A stretch of 64,000 bases of DNA. It comes from Notospermus geniculatus (Eukaryota > Nemertea > Pilidiophora > Heteronemertea > Lineidae). The notes below the pieces were generated by a model that had not been told where the DNA came from, ran no database searches, and saw only the letters and a list, made by a program, of their open reading frames with translations. Below, one piece after another: positions 9,779 through 20,904 of the stretch. The stretch is from contig NMRB01000875.1 of NCBI GenBank assembly GCA_002633025.1, positions 40,052 through 104,051 of the forward strand. The letters are read 5' to 3'. A program made the translations under genes and the position numbers. Position 1 is the first letter of the stretch. Each line of letters starts with the position of its first letter.

Positions 9779-10578
9779 TCGGGTGGCCCAGAAAAAACGA
9801 TAACACTTTTCATTTGAAGATTATTCAAAAAATATCAAAGCTATGATTGTCATATTTTTCACCAACAATCATATATATATTATGCATCTTTCCTCAAAAT
9901 TTCAGCTCCAGAGGTTTATTGACATTGAAATGGCAACATTTTTGAAATTGTTGGTCAAAAAATGCAATGCCAGTCACTTCACATCTGACACCTGGCATGC
10001 GGTGACATGTCTAGACTTAAAATGACCTGCCAATCAGTGTCAAATGCCAAAGTCCTTAGTCTTGGGCTTCTGTTGGCTCAGTTTAGATGTTTTCTCAAGA
10101 AAGGCACCATGTTTTTTTTAGTGAGGGAGATATAGCTCTGATTCAGGCATGTTGGACTGAGAAAGGATGGGGAGCTAGGGAAATTGTCAGGGAGTTCCCT
10201 GGCAAGGGATGGAAAGTGACTCAGTACGTCGACTCTTTAATAAGATAAAACAAGCAGGGACTAACGAAAGAAAGGCTGGAAGTGGTAGACCACGAACTTC
10301 AGTCGCGTGCAGTTTCTGATGAAAATTGAGGTCACGCTGACCATCTGTTCAGTTAAAAAAGGTCAGTGGAATTACAAATAACTTTCGGCACTGCATTTTT
10401 GGCAACTAATTCTAAAAGTGCTGCTGTTCCTGTGTCTTTCAACGTTTGAAGCTGCAATTTTCAGGAAAGGTGTCTAATATCTGTGGAATTACGGCTAACA
10501 AATATAAGAATCGTCGCTTAAATACTTTATGAATAACCCTAAAATGAAAAGTGTTATCGTTTTTTCTGGGCCACCCGA
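9779..10578 (+). mobile_element. mariner/Tc1-like element, 800 bp, with TA target site and dead transposase
   Basis: The perfect terminal inverted repeat of about 37 bp starts TCGGGTGGCCCAGAAAAAAC; TA dinucleotides flank both ends (9,777-9,778 and 10,579-10,580). Inside, at about 10,125-10,310, the plus strand encodes fragments ALIQACWTEKGWGAREIV and, one frame over, KIKQAGTNERKAGSGRPRTS. That GSGRPR ending is the N-terminal HTH signature of Tc1/mariner-type transposases. The reading frame shifts between the two pieces and no catalytic DDE/D region remains, so the copy is an inactive internal-deletion derivative. Confidence 0.85.
10125..10310 (+). pseudogene. Remnant of mariner-type transposase N-terminal HTH region
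   Basis: Two frame-shifted segments give the first and second HTH of a Tc1/mariner transposase (AREIVREFPGKGWK, then KIKQAGTNERKAGSGRPRTS). The rest of the gene is absent from the 800-bp element. Confidence 0.6.
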
Positions 10579-10960
10579 TATATTACAGCGGATCCAAGTT
10601 GTTGAAATCACGAATAAGCTGCTAGGACAACAGGAATTCTGATTCTGAAAGCTGACTGAAATTAAACCGAACCGTAGACCAGAGACACGTGAGTAGGAAC
10701 GACGACAACAATCCCATCGCTCGTTTCCGTCCTTGCTTACGACATGCCGCGAAATGAAAGAACCCGATGGCGATATGAGGAGAGTTGTCTAAACGTTTGA
10801 ATGTTTGTCGATATTGCAAATAATTCGCCTCATCGCTCCGGAATTGGGTTCGAATATATCCCCTGGCAAAGTTGCACTCATCTGTACATAATTTTTCTCA
10901 TTATTGCCGTGGGGTTGTTGAGACTTGCTTCACAAGTGATAACATGTTGAATGGTTAAAC

Positions 10961-13747
10961 AACGATAGAATCCACAAACAACAAAGTTTTTTCGTGGCAC
11001 TTGCGTGCCAGTTCAGTCAGCAGCAATTCATGTTTTAAAGGGCTGGGATCCTGAGATACCAGTGGCGGATCCAGGATTTTGTCGAGGGGTTCTAAAGGTA
11101 GAGGCCCCTGGAATCCCGATTTGGTGGGGGGGGGGGNGGGAGTTTGAGATCAGCAACTTATCACGGATCCTATACGTATACGGATAGATTTCTGTACAAC
11201 GAGGACAAATTTTGTGTACATTTCGATCCGTATACGTATAAAGATCCGTGATAGGCCTAAGTTGCTGATCTCAACCTCCCTATTAAGTAGCCGGTTCTCA
11301 AGCTCTCTATTATTGAGGCGTGACCGTCGGGAAGCGTTCAACCAATCAGGAAGGCAGTAATACGGACCGAAACACCTACCTGGATGATGACCACACGATT
11401 ATATGTCAAATTAGTGTGATTAGCAAACATTTTGGTAACAGACGACAGAATTGACGACTTGTGTTGATCAATGTTCAAATCGAAGAGAGGGGGATCTGTA
11501 AATATTGTACGTTGAGAGTGCGCTCATATGCAACTTTTCATATGCAACTTCATGCAACTTGTTGCATACCTGATGAGACCAAAAAGTTTCATAAAAGTTG
11601 CATGTGTAAATGGGCATGCAACTTGTTGCAACTCGATCACACTGTGGACGTTGCATCGATTTTTCTATGTGTAAACCGTCCCAGGTAGTTTGCAACAAGT
11701 TGCAAGTTGCTGCGCAACCTAGTGTAAACCGCCCTTTAGTAGGCGACGACTCAATCTCGTACCCTGAGTTCAACATTGCCACGTAAAAACTCTGGGAATA
11801 CCTAGACAGGTGTAAAGGGAAAGAATGTCCCCAGGAAAAACTGTCCCAGGAACAAAAGATCCTATTGTTACATTCTAATCTCTGGGGATTGAGGTTTTCA
11901 ATAGTCATGCCGCTTATTCCGTCATTCAACAATAGAAGTGGACACTTTTTACAGGGGAACACTCTGTACCGTTACACCTGTACTTTGTACTTTTACGCAG
12001 TGCAAATGCATTGTTGAAGGCGGATGGATTTCTGATCGTTGCCCATGCAACTGCGTATGGATTCGAAACAGTTCGTACTTTGTTCCTTTATAAAACATTC
12101 AATACCCGACGGAATGTTAAAATATTTGTGTCTTTACAAATACTGGAACAAATTTTAATTTTTGGTATGATTACTTTATAATTTGTAAAAGCAATGAGCA
12201 CAAGAATCTTATGCTGGGTTTATCTGTTTTCAGAGGTCTTAGCCGAGGAACGATGGTGGCGACCTCTTCAGATTGGCGATGACTCTGGTAGTCTCGTGCC
12301 ACCAGACTCTGCAATTTTCAATTTTAGAGTCTGCTGGTCCAGATGGTACCTTTTGCTTGTAAAAACCATCATGGCGGACAATCTACCGCCGATGACGTAG
12401 AACACAATGCACAATCAATGCAAAAAGCATTCAGCGTGCGAGTAAAACTGCAGTATTTGTAACCCTTGCTGTTAGGCCTATTGCACTTTTTATAGCATGA
12501 TTCCCTCCCCAATCGAAAAAATATAAACATACTTGCCTGAAATTCCAATGAAAGACACTAAAATTGACTTGACAACACAAATTGAGGCGATTCACCTCAC
12601 TAATTTTCACGCTTCAAGTTCTCTGGGCACTGCCATATTCCCCTGCAGCCTACGTCACCAAATTTTGAAACTAGCCAATCAGGAAGCTGACCTCATTTCA
12701 AATCATCGAAATGAGGTCACTAGGTCGCTACAATGAGAATTTCGTTCCGTGCCAGACCCTCGGTCTGACGACCTCGGAGTATGACCGAGGGGATGGTTGC
12801 GCGAGACTATGACTCTGGATGATGACTACACGATAATGTCGAACTCGCGTGTTAAGAAGAGGGAAGCACATAAGACGCCGAATCAAACGCTTTGCTAACA
12901 AACGCTTGACTTGAGGGCCACTAATGCCTTGGCACTGGCCCTTTGTTATTTGTATTGCACTATTATTCAATAATAAACTACAATATATATATATATAATT
13001 GACGACTTGCGTGGTTCAATGCTCAAGTCCAACCAAAGCAGCTCCAAAGATTCAATATCTTCTGGACAGAACACATTAGACTATTATGTCCAACCCGGTG
13101 AGCACATGGTCCATGGACCATTTCATTTATGCACTGCGCCCAGCAACGCTGCATTGCTGCCTGGCCACAATTCCAGTGAACTTGACTGTTTCTTGTACAC
13201 CACATTGTGGTTAGTGTTGATGGTAGGTGGTGAGCTAAAAATGACACCAAGAATAATTTCCTGGCCCATGAAATCCATAATTTCAAAATTACAAATTTCT
13301 TATATTCGTGGATTTATAGCCTAGATTTGCCGTTGACCATGTTCTAAATGCTATTCGAAGGTAGCATAGCCATAGCAGTTGTGCACATATGCTCTTAGTA
13401 GGCATTAAATCCCTGATGTGGGTGAAGTAATAGATTCAAGATGGTGGCGTTTGATTCTCTATTCAGACACCTTGACTGGCATGACCGGCTTGCTTGAAAC
13501 AACAAAGCATTTGACAGTTGAATTTAGAGATCACCTAGCTTCCTCTATGAGAGTTATATTTGGAGAGCTATGGCTCTACTAAGTCATTTAGCAAGAGTTA
13601 TTTTTAGCTCTTGCACTTATTTTTCATTTCATGCACTGGCACTGGAAGGAGTAAAAGGGAGCCACTCCCAGTGGCCATAACAATAACAACAGTTGCAAAT
13701 GAGATGTTGATATTTCATGTCAAAATTTTAACTGCTCTATCTTTCAG
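10961..13747. other. Non-coding stretch, no gene recognised
   Basis: It holds a poly-G run with an N at 11,137, a foldback at 11,138-11,280, dispersed-repeat blocks at 11,384-11,520 and 12,816-13,060, an AT microsatellite near 12,984-12,999 and the palindrome GGTCCATGGACC near 13,108. ORFs up to 164 aa on both strands show low-complexity translations with no domains. Confidence 0.5.
11138..11280. mobile_element. Foldback MITE (GAGTTTGAGATCAGCAACTT)
   Basis: The left arm GAGATCAGCAACTTATCACG pairs with cgtgataggcctaagttgctgatctc at the right (a few extra bases in one arm); an inner palindrome TATACGTATA lies in both arms. The left edge is a poly-G/N junction. Confidence 0.6.
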
Positions 13748-13890
13748 ATCTACTTCTATAGTAATGTTCGTTGCCGTAGCGAGATGTTTGACAAGGATGT
13801 GACACTATTGCAAGTGGGTGCTGCAATGATAGAAAGCAATGAGTTCATTATCCACCTCTTGAATAAGTTTGGGCTTCTTCATTGGGTCAA
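13748..13890 (+). CDS. Orphan internal exon candidate
   Basis: A 143-bp open block is bounded by TATCTTTCAG on the left and GTAAGTTT on the right, both good splice sites. It translates without stops to a hydrophobic/charged segment containing IYFYSNVRCRSEMF and ESNEFIIHLLNKFGLLHW. The codon pattern is protein-like, but I do not recognise the family and find no partner exon on either side. It could be an exon of a gene fragment or of a transposon-derived gene. Confidence 0.35.
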
Positions 13891-14154
13891 GTAAGTTTGT
13901 TTACGAAATTATTTTCAATTCCTGCACAAAGGGTGTTTATTATCGGAAGCGTAATGTAGCTTATAGTTTACCCTGGGGCCGTTCTTCAGCTGGCATAAAA
14001 GTAGTTCCTGCAAAATAGCTAATATCCCCTATCTGCAGTACTGCTGGGGCAGCAATTGTGTTGCAATGCATGCAAGCATTTTCTACCATTCTCTGTACGC
14101 TTTACCATTTTACTTATCTTTACTCAGAAAATCTTTGATTTCCGTTGATTATGA

Positions 14155-14448
14155 CTACAGTACAGGTCACAATTGACATCCCTAAATTCGCGTAAGTTAC
14201 TCGTAAGTCACTCGTAACTTACGCAACAACTCACGAGCTATGTTACGCGCAACTTACGAGGTGAGTTACGGGGTGAGTTACGGGAATTTCGCTAGCTACG
14301 CAGTGATTTACGAGGCGAGTTACGCGATTTTGGCGAGTTACTTGGTGAGTTACGCAAAACCAAAGCCGTGAGTTACTCGTAAGTTACGCGTAACTTACGA
14401 GTAACTTCCGCGAAGCCGTTGGGATGTCAGTTGTGACCTGTACTGTAG
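14155..14448. mobile_element. Inverted-repeat element with internal GAGTTACG/GTAACTTACG sub-repeats
   Basis: CTACAGTACAGGTCACAATT at the left and its complement (GTTGTGACCTGTACTGTAG) at the right delimit 294 bp. The interior is a dense series of gagttacg, gtaacttacg and cgtaagt words in both orientations. No coding potential. Confidence 0.75.
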
Positions 14449-16248
14449 TACCGTAATTAAAAGTTGTCGGCTGCTTGTCCCAGCGCCAGAGGTGGCCGGG
14501 CAGTTTATATCCTTGCCACCTTGTTTTTCCAATCCAATGAATGTGCTGTACACCGCCCTATCACAGGCAACTTCGGATGGAAATTTTCTGCCGATATTCA
14601 TACAGTCAATATATAGTTTTTGGTAAAATCGGACATCACCTGTACTTGGAACATTATTATTTCCTTCTACATGTATTTTGGTTCTTAATGTGAGTGTATC
14701 TTTATAGTTTGTCATGTTTCCATTTGTTTAAAGACCGGTATTCAGAGCAAGCCAAACTCCGGGTGGAAAGCAATTACTGTAGGCCCGCCTCCACGCACTG
14801 GATGCAGACTGGTTTTTATAGGCCACTGATAATTCAATACGACAGCTCTAAGTGGCTGTGTTTATAAAAAACAAAAACAGTGACTTTGTTCTCAGTATCA
14901 TATTGCGTTAGGCCTGTAACTAACAAAATCAGAATCCTGATCTGCTAATTTCCCCTTTAAAGGGGGTTGAGACCAGTTTCTCTTGGGGGTCATTTCAACC
15001 AGATGAAATGAACTCTGGGATGAGAAATGCAGATTATAAAAATTCTGGACAACGATGTACCAAGGGAAGTTTGGAATCCGAATGACCCTAGATGTTTGGA
15101 ACGAAAAGCTTTGGCATTACAGTGACGCTGAGGGAGAAGGAAATTTGTGTATCACAAGCATGACATTACGCCAAACTTTGGCTTGACATCGTGAGGTCTT
15201 GGTATCCTATTAAATCCAGAAAATGTTTTGGACACAAGCGGAAATAGAAAGAACAAGTTGCAATTTGAGCACATAATCTGAATAAAAATTGGGATAAGTA
15301 TTCTTTGGGAAAATAAGACAGTAATTGATTAATTCATAAGCCTTGGATACCAGGGAACTGATCTTGACCATCCCATTGAGCAATTGGCTCCAACTCCAGC
15401 ATTTCTTGAGGTTGGGATCACAGTGTGTCAACCAGCTAATTGGACATGACACCTAAATAGGAACAATTACTTCTGACCTGATATGTGATACACACCACTT
15501 GATAAACAGCTACTGAGGTTGTGCGTCACCGACCGCTTGCATGCCTATATAAGGGAGGTGGGCAAGGCCTATGAGATGTCAGTCAGATTTGAAATTTTTA
15601 AAGTTTCAGAATAAAAGTTCCAAAAATCTCATGATTGGCTTGGATCTATGGACTGTCCTGTCAATATGTTGTTGTGGGTGTATTCATACTAATGTGTGAC
15701 AAGTTACATGCCAGTCAGTTGAGTCTGGGTCAAGAAAATAAAGAAAAACTGTTGTTGACAGTTGGAGCTCTGGGGTACAACATGGCTCATACATTAATGG
15801 GGGTCTGACAGCTGATTGGCCTTTTATACCGCATACCGGTCTTTAATGACGTTTTCAAATTCAGTAGGTCAAGATGTACATTTTGTACTATTCCCATTGA
15901 TTTTGAAGCGGTAGATTTTGCAGAATGCGCCTCCGAAGTTTGGCTGTCTGATGCATTTCCCATTAAACTAAAATCCTTCTTTTGCCTTTTTCTCAAAATG
16001 CTGCTTGATATCGATGACCAACTGTCATGGCGCCACAACAAACCCCGCGAGCCATTCGCTTTAAGCTGGGCGCACATTGACGGCAAATCTCAATGCGGCA
16101 AGGATGTTTCTTAAATTCAGCCGGGTCAGTCAACTCTAAAAACACCCCAACCGCATCGGGATTTGCCGTCCATGTGCCTTTAGCCTTTAGTTACAGCTTT
16201 TGGTTTACTTCACAATGGAAATCATACGTTAAACAGACTGATTTTACC
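14449..16248. other. Non-coding stretch with a TATA-like site; 3' flank of GPCR copy 3 at its end
   Basis: No exon supported. A TATATAAGGG box at about 15,546 followed by AATAAA near 15,611 resembles the core of an LTR or a short promoter, but no LTR ends or primer site were found. From about 16,060 the sequence matches the 3' flank of GPCR copy 2 (cacattgacggcaaatctca). A 99-aa minus ORF at 15,787-16,086 has no recognisable domain. Confidence 0.4.
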
Positions 16249-17427
16249 TCAATCATCGAGAGTCGGCGTAAAGGTTTGTCTCGGATTGTAAACTGAACTG
16301 AGCCTTTCCGACTTGTGCCTCCAACCTCGAAACAGTTGGAACAGCTCGCGCCGAAATTGAGTCCCACTTACACAGTAGAGGAGGAAGTTGACGGTGTTGT
16401 TCAGGTAAGCAAGAAGATTTGTTACAGCAGAGCTCAACACAAATTGCTTCCAAGACCGAGATGTGAATTTCGCGAACGAAATATATACCACGTAAATAAC
16501 AGAACTTGGTGATGTTAGTAAAATAAAGACAACACTAACAGTGGTCAACATGTACGTCATACTGGTCATCTGAGATGACCGACCGTCCGACCGCCCTCCA
16601 GGATTCTGGAGTTTTTTACGTTTCACCTGTCCCCTCACGACCTTGTATAGGATGCAGCAATTACAGAAAGAAATGACAGAGAATGGCAAAAGCGAATAGA
16701 TCAACAGGTCAATCCAAACCCAGACCTTCTCCCAGAAGTACGCATATTCTGCCTTATATATGCACTTATTAACATATTGATGAAATCTAATAGGCGATAC
16801 ACGTTCTAGGTGAAGGATAAAAATCATTGGCGAATTTAAGGCGAACAGGAATACAAAAAGAATTGCCAGACCAATGAGAGTCCATCTCTTTGTACAAATA
16901 GCTCTTGCCTTTAGAGGAAAAGATACAGATATAAACCTTTCTACTGTTAAATATGCAACATTCCAACTGGCAAATTGAAGAAAGAAATACGTTAAAAAGA
17001 GTTGAGCTTTGCAGGAAATACTCGACAGAAGTCTAAGGTCGATGTCAAACAAATAAAAGATCCACCCATGAAGGACTGCTGTCCAAAGTACGGCGGTATC
17101 GACTAAAGCAAGTGTAATAAGTAAAATTCTCGTGGATGCTTTCCCAAACTTTCGTATCACCAAGACGAGGATTGTTAAAACATTAAACAATGTCCCAAAT
17201 AGTAACAGAAACGGAGGTACCCATTTCCACATTTCCTTCTGGAGTCGCAATTCCCAGAATACATTTAGACTGAGATGGTCGTCCAGAGCTATGGTAGCAA
17301 CCCGAGTCACCCTCGGCCTTGGCTCTCCTCCTGTCTTGGTTAGCTGCACACTCCCATTATTTCTATTGGTTGTCGTCAATTCGTAAAGACTCATTAGGGT
17401 AAAGGTAATTATCTGCCCCCGAAGCAT
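16249..17427 (-). CDS. Class A GPCR, copy 3 (fullest member of the array)
   Basis: A single-exon rhodopsin-family receptor of 392 aa from the first ATG (17,427), or 381 aa from the ATG at 17,394, which I prefer because MSLYELTT is conserved in copies 1 and 2. It has an NGS sequon in the N-tail, TM1 FNVLTILVLV, TM2 LALVD, ERFISVSFP replacing DRY, FALNSP in TM4, LLPFSVISFCNCC in TM5, a basic third loop (KRKKLQNPGG), VFILLTSPSS replacing the CWxP zone of TM6, NTVNFLLYCVSG in TM7 and an Arg-rich tail. It lacks the canonical DRY and NPxxY spellings, as do its paralogues, so this is a lineage feature. Probably a peptide-type receptor in the plasma membrane; ligand unknown. Confidence 0.9.
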   Translation of the reverse strand: MLRGQIITFTLMSLYELTTTNRNNGSVQLTKTGGEPRPRVTRVATIALDDHLSLNVFWELRLQKEMWKWVPPFLLLFGTLFNVLTILVLVIRKFGKASTRILLITLALVDTAVLWTAVLHGWIFYLFDIDLRLLSSISCKAQLFLTYFFLQFASWNVAYLTVERFISVSFPLKARAICTKRWTLIGLAILFVFLFALNSPMIFILHLERVSPIRFHQYVNKCIYKAEYAYFWEKVWVWIDLLIYSLLPFSVISFCNCCILYKVVRGQVKRKKLQNPGGRSDGRSSQMTSMTYMLTTVSVVFILLTSPSSVIYVVYISFAKFTSRSWKQFVLSSAVTNLLAYLNNTVNFLLYCVSGTQFRRELFQLFRGWRHKSERLSSVYNPRQTFTPTLDD

Positions 17428-17819
17428 TATTCTGCTCTAGAACAGTACTGGAGTCTTCCCTGACATGGACGCGATATTCAGAATGGTGATGACATCATGG
17501 GGATTGCCCTCCACCATCTTTTAATCATGTGACCTCTTGCTATGGGGAGCAGGTCATTAATTCAAAGGAGTTATCAGCCCCATCAGGGTATTTCCGGACC
17601 CCCAACTTTTCTTCCTCAAGTTACCTTGAAACGAAGACAAAAGACAAAAGTGCATTTCAGCTGTTAACTCAACCTAAGTATTCACTTCTGGGATCTGTAC
17701 CACACTTGACACTAGCGGCGAAATATCGTGCCTCATTTCACCACTAGCGTAGGTGGAAGGCCGCCATTTTGGATTTCGCCGGCGCGCATGTAGAATAGTT
17801 CGGTCGGCCTAATCGCACA

Positions 17820-18370
17820 ATTCTTTCTAACTAGTATCAAAAATAGATAAAGATAAAGATAAAGATAAAGGTCTTTATCTATTTTTGCTAGTATTCAGTT
17901 CATTTCTAATACCACTTGTTATCAACACGAAGCACTTTTAGTCTGAAAATATTCGCCTTGAGCCCAACAGCACCACTTTTCAACATCAGCTATCAGCGTA
18001 GATGCCGCTGAGTTGGCGGTGACACGACTGGCCTGTTCACGATTGTTAAAAACCTTTACCAAATAGTAATCTGCACTACTTTCAAGATGGAAACCTAGCA
18101 CCTGCGCTAGTGGTGTTATAGAAGATAACGCCATCTAGTGTCAAGTGTGGGATCTGTACCAGAAAGTGCCTGAGGAAGACCCCGGTTGGGGTCGAAAATT
18201 TGCGAAATTCGGAGACGACTTTATGTTGACTATCATTTTGTGTGTCGTTTTTTGTGCTTCATGTTGGACAAATATTGTGATAAAATCAAAAGTGTCTGAA
18301 TTACATGAAGAGGTATTTGGTAAAACCAATGAGCACTCCATGCAATGGTTAAGAAGGGGGGACTGGTAAT
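17820..18370 (+). repeat. Left member of about 0.5-kb direct repeats flanking the transposon block
   Basis: Nearly identical to 23,640-24,138 in the same orientation, from ttctttctaactagtat to gggggactggtaata. This copy has an extra AGATAA-rich foldback (17,837-17,893) bounded by CTAGTAT duplications. It contains the CCTGAGGA-hairpin-GAAA tail at 18,169-18,197. It is LTR-like by position only; no TG/CA ends or polymerase genes are seen. Confidence 0.65.
17837..17893. mobile_element. Small foldback insertion, (AGATAA)n
   Basis: Present in the left direct repeat and absent from the right one. TATCAAAAATAGATAAAG pairs with CTTTATCTATTTTTG, and CTAGTAT flanks both sides. Confidence 0.6.
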
Positions 18371-18815
18371 AACCTCAAATCCAAAACAAGATGACATTGT
18401 AAATGTCGAATGGTTCCCGATGTAGGCCTACAGGTGATTCTTCCGGTACATGAATGGTACATTGATATAGATCATGATACATTGATAGACATAAGTGACA
18501 GATGGATTACGATGATGTCAATAGAACTTGATCTCATGCCAGTAAATTCATCGCGTAATTGACCATGGCTTGATATCTGATGGTTCTAGAACAAAATGTA
18601 CCCGGCGAAATGGTACTGGACAAAATGTACCTAGTACATGGTACCTTTTGTCTGGTACAGGTGCTTCTACCGGTACATGAATGATACATTGATAGAGATC
18701 AATGCACATTGATAGAGATCAGATAAAAAGGTACGGTAATAATAATAAAAAAAGGTACCGGTAAAAAGGTACTAGTAAAGGTACTAGGTAAAAAAGNCAA
18801 GCACAAGCTTTACCA
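18371..18815. other. Non-coding, GGTAC-rich, with an N at 18,797
   Basis: Repeated tggtacattgata, ggtaccggtaaa and ggtactagtaaa words. The single N lies 19 bp before the first YqaJ exon start, so the true 5' end of that gene may be missing. Confidence 0.4.
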
Positions 18816-19046
18816 ATGAAACGCCAATATAAGTGGAGCATGGATGATCCTCGACCTGCCAAGTACCAGAATGTAGCTGGATATGAAGACCATGTTCGAT
18901 CCACAGTTCTCAACTTCTGCTCGCAATCGTCGCTGGATCTACCGATTCGTTACTTGTACCCGAAAGCGGACATTCAGTTAGCTGCCTCTGATCATGATTA
19001 TCTGAGAAGACCATTCACGGAATACTGGGTTGAGAGCTGCCTCAAG
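18816..19046 (+). CDS. YqaJ-type nuclease gene, exon 1
   Basis: An open frame from the ATG at 18,816 ends at CTCAAG|GTAAAT and joins in phase 0 to the exon at 19,217. It translates to a charged N-terminal region (PRPAKYQNVAGYEDHVR...TEYWVESCLK). An earlier start could be hidden by the N at 18,797. Confidence 0.65.
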
Positions 19047-19216
19047 GTAAATCATTGAATTTAGGTAGTGTCTACCTTGCTTCCCTTACATGTGTTATCA
19101 GGAAATGGTCGTTATTTATTCTAATGGTGTTATCCCTATTGGCTTGGCAATGCTCAGCCCCTTTACACTACTAGGCCTAAATCCCATATTAAATAGCCCT
19201 TATTTTAAATTTGCAG

Positions 19217-19864
19217 CTCTCGAGTGAGGAAGCTGTAAAGCTTGAGAAGAAAACTAAGCAGCAAAGCAAGTCAACTCTGTGGCATCAAGAACGCCGGATG
19301 AGAATTACAGCTTCAAAATTTGGGGAGATATGTTCAGTTACAAAGAGGAGAAACATCAACAAGTTGTGCGACACACTTTTTTCGCCTAAACCTCTTACAA
19401 CTAACGCAGTAACCCATGGAAAGACGTTTGAGAGCAAGGCCATAAAACTTTTCGAATCCAAATTTCATCTCAGTGTTACCAAGAGTGGTTTTCATGTGAG
19501 ACCTGACCTTGCCTACCTTGGTGCTTCTCCTGATGGACTTGTAGGTACTGACAGTGTTGTTGAGGTGAAGTGCCCCTACAAGGGGAGGAACAGTCTCATT
19601 CAGCCAGGAAAGGACTTCCGCTTCCTCACCAAAACTGATGGCAAGATTCATTTACGAAAGACACACAATTATTATGACCAGATCCAAGGGCAGCTACATA
19701 TTTGCAAACGTTCTGTTTGCTACTTTGTGGTATATACTCACAAGGACCTATTTGTTGAGAAAATCAGTTACCATCGAGAATACTGTGAAGGATGTTTAAT
19801 TCCAAAGCTGGAACTATTCTATACCAAGCATTTCAGGCAATATGTGGCTGAGCATGCATTCTAG
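19217..19864 (+). CDS. YqaJ/lambda-exonuclease-like nuclease, exon 2 (second gene of an ISL2EU-type transposon)
   Basis: It follows TTTGCAG| and ends at a TAG. The translation contains LWHQERRMRITASKFGEI, GASPDGLV, VEVKCPY and YYDQIQGQL. This is the restriction-endonuclease-fold core of YqaJ/lambda exonuclease, with the D of SPDG and the E-x-K of VEVK as the expected metal-binding residues. In animal genomes this family is a known accessory gene of ISL2EU DNA transposons, and a THAP/DDE transposase gene lies convergently at 20,905-23,475. It is intact as read, with one 170-bp intron. Its role in transposition is not settled. Confidence 0.8.
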   Translation, partial: LSSEEAVKLEKKTKQQSKSTLWHQERRMRITASKFGEICSVTKRRNINKLCDTLFSPKPLTTNAVTHGKTFESKAIKLFESKFHLSVTKSGFHVRPDLAYLGASPDGLVGTDSVVEVKCPYKGRNSLIQPGKDFRFLTKTDGKIHLRKTHNYYDQIQGQLHICKRSVCYFVVYTHKDLFVEKISYHREYCEGCLIPKLELFYTKHFRQYVAEHAF

Positions 19865-20904
19865 ATCAAATGGGTAATGCAATATTGTGAACTCCTATTG
19901 TTGAAAGGACTCCTTTTCTGGCCAACCCTGTAGTTTGAACCCTGCACTGGCATCCTCATCATGGAGATCGTGGACCTGCAGAGCTTTTGTGAAGTTGAAT
20001 GGCATTTCCTCAACTACCTACATGCGGTGTACCTGCTAACCTAGGTGATGCCAAAGTGAAGCCCAATTTAAGTTTCCTGTAGTGGACTGGGGGTGGGGAG
20101 AGCTTGTTTGGCATAAAGTAACTTTGAAATGGTCCATTATGGGAAGTGTCTTCTGGACTTTATGGAATAAAAAGCTACCGGTACATTTTTACAACCTGCC
20201 AAATAATTTATTTTTATGTACATGTATTACAATCATTCTTACAATGTTTTTAACTCTTTGTTGATAAAAATATTTCAAACTAGAAAATGCATTGTCATCC
20301 TTCTTTCTAGGGTTATGGCACAAATGGATCACAGAGTGATGCAAATGGATCACATCTTTTTTTTTGGTTAATATTTTAAATGGATCACAGACTGATGCAA
20401 ATCGATCACAGACGGATGCAAATCGATCACAGACTGATGCAAATTGATCACATCCTTTTTATCTAGATTTCTGGTGTAAACATGGTAAATTGATCACAGA
20501 CTATGCAAATCGATCACAGACTGATGCAAATCGATCACAGACTGATGCAAATGGATCACGGTTCACACTTTGAAACACTTAAAAGAGTAATTACACACTC
20601 CATAAGAAGTAGGGTCCTCCACAGTTAGCAAGCTAATTCAAATAAAAGTATTTAGCTTCTCAAACTGAGACAGACCAAATATTCGCAACTTGAGGAAAAA
20701 CTAAAAAATTCGGTAAAAAGTCCGGATAGGAATGAGAACGTGAGTACACTTGATGCATACTTCTGGATAATAGTCCAGATTTATACATGTACTTTTATTT
20801 GAATTAGCTTGCTTACTGTGGATGTCAACACCCTGCACGAATGCCAATGGTACTTAGTGGAATACCGGGACCGGGAGGGTATTCCACTTTCCAAGGGAGG
20901 GTCT
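19865..20904. other. Intergenic space between the two convergent transposon genes
   Basis: No gene. Contains the tandem repeat at 20,326-20,562. Confidence 0.6.
20326..20562. repeat. Tandem repeat, about 21-bp unit (GATGCAAATCGATCACAGAC)
   Basis: At least eight copies of atgcaaat(c/g/t)gatcacag with an interruption of about 40 bp. It sits between the YqaJ and transposase 3' ends. A role as transposase-binding array is speculative. Confidence 0.75.

Larger units (their letters stand above)
9064..10960. repeat. Duplicated 5' flank of the GPCR unit (copy 2)
   Basis: It matches 24,350-25,330, including gcgatttcg-gtaatt, ggggttcgtcgatgc and accactacgtcatgacaaag, and partly 1,100-1,900. A mariner-like insertion at 9,779-10,578 splits it. 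Small ORFs are not preserved between copies. No gene recognised. Confidence 0.6.

Noticed and set aside
11468-11962. A 164-aa minus-strand frame
   Set aside because: It overlaps repeats with gcaacttgttgca words, has no domain, and has no counterpart in related repeat copies.
15546-15616. Possible LTR (TATATAAGG followed by AATAAA)
   Set aside because: No TG...CA ends, no duplicate LTR, no primer-binding site and no polymerase genes nearby.
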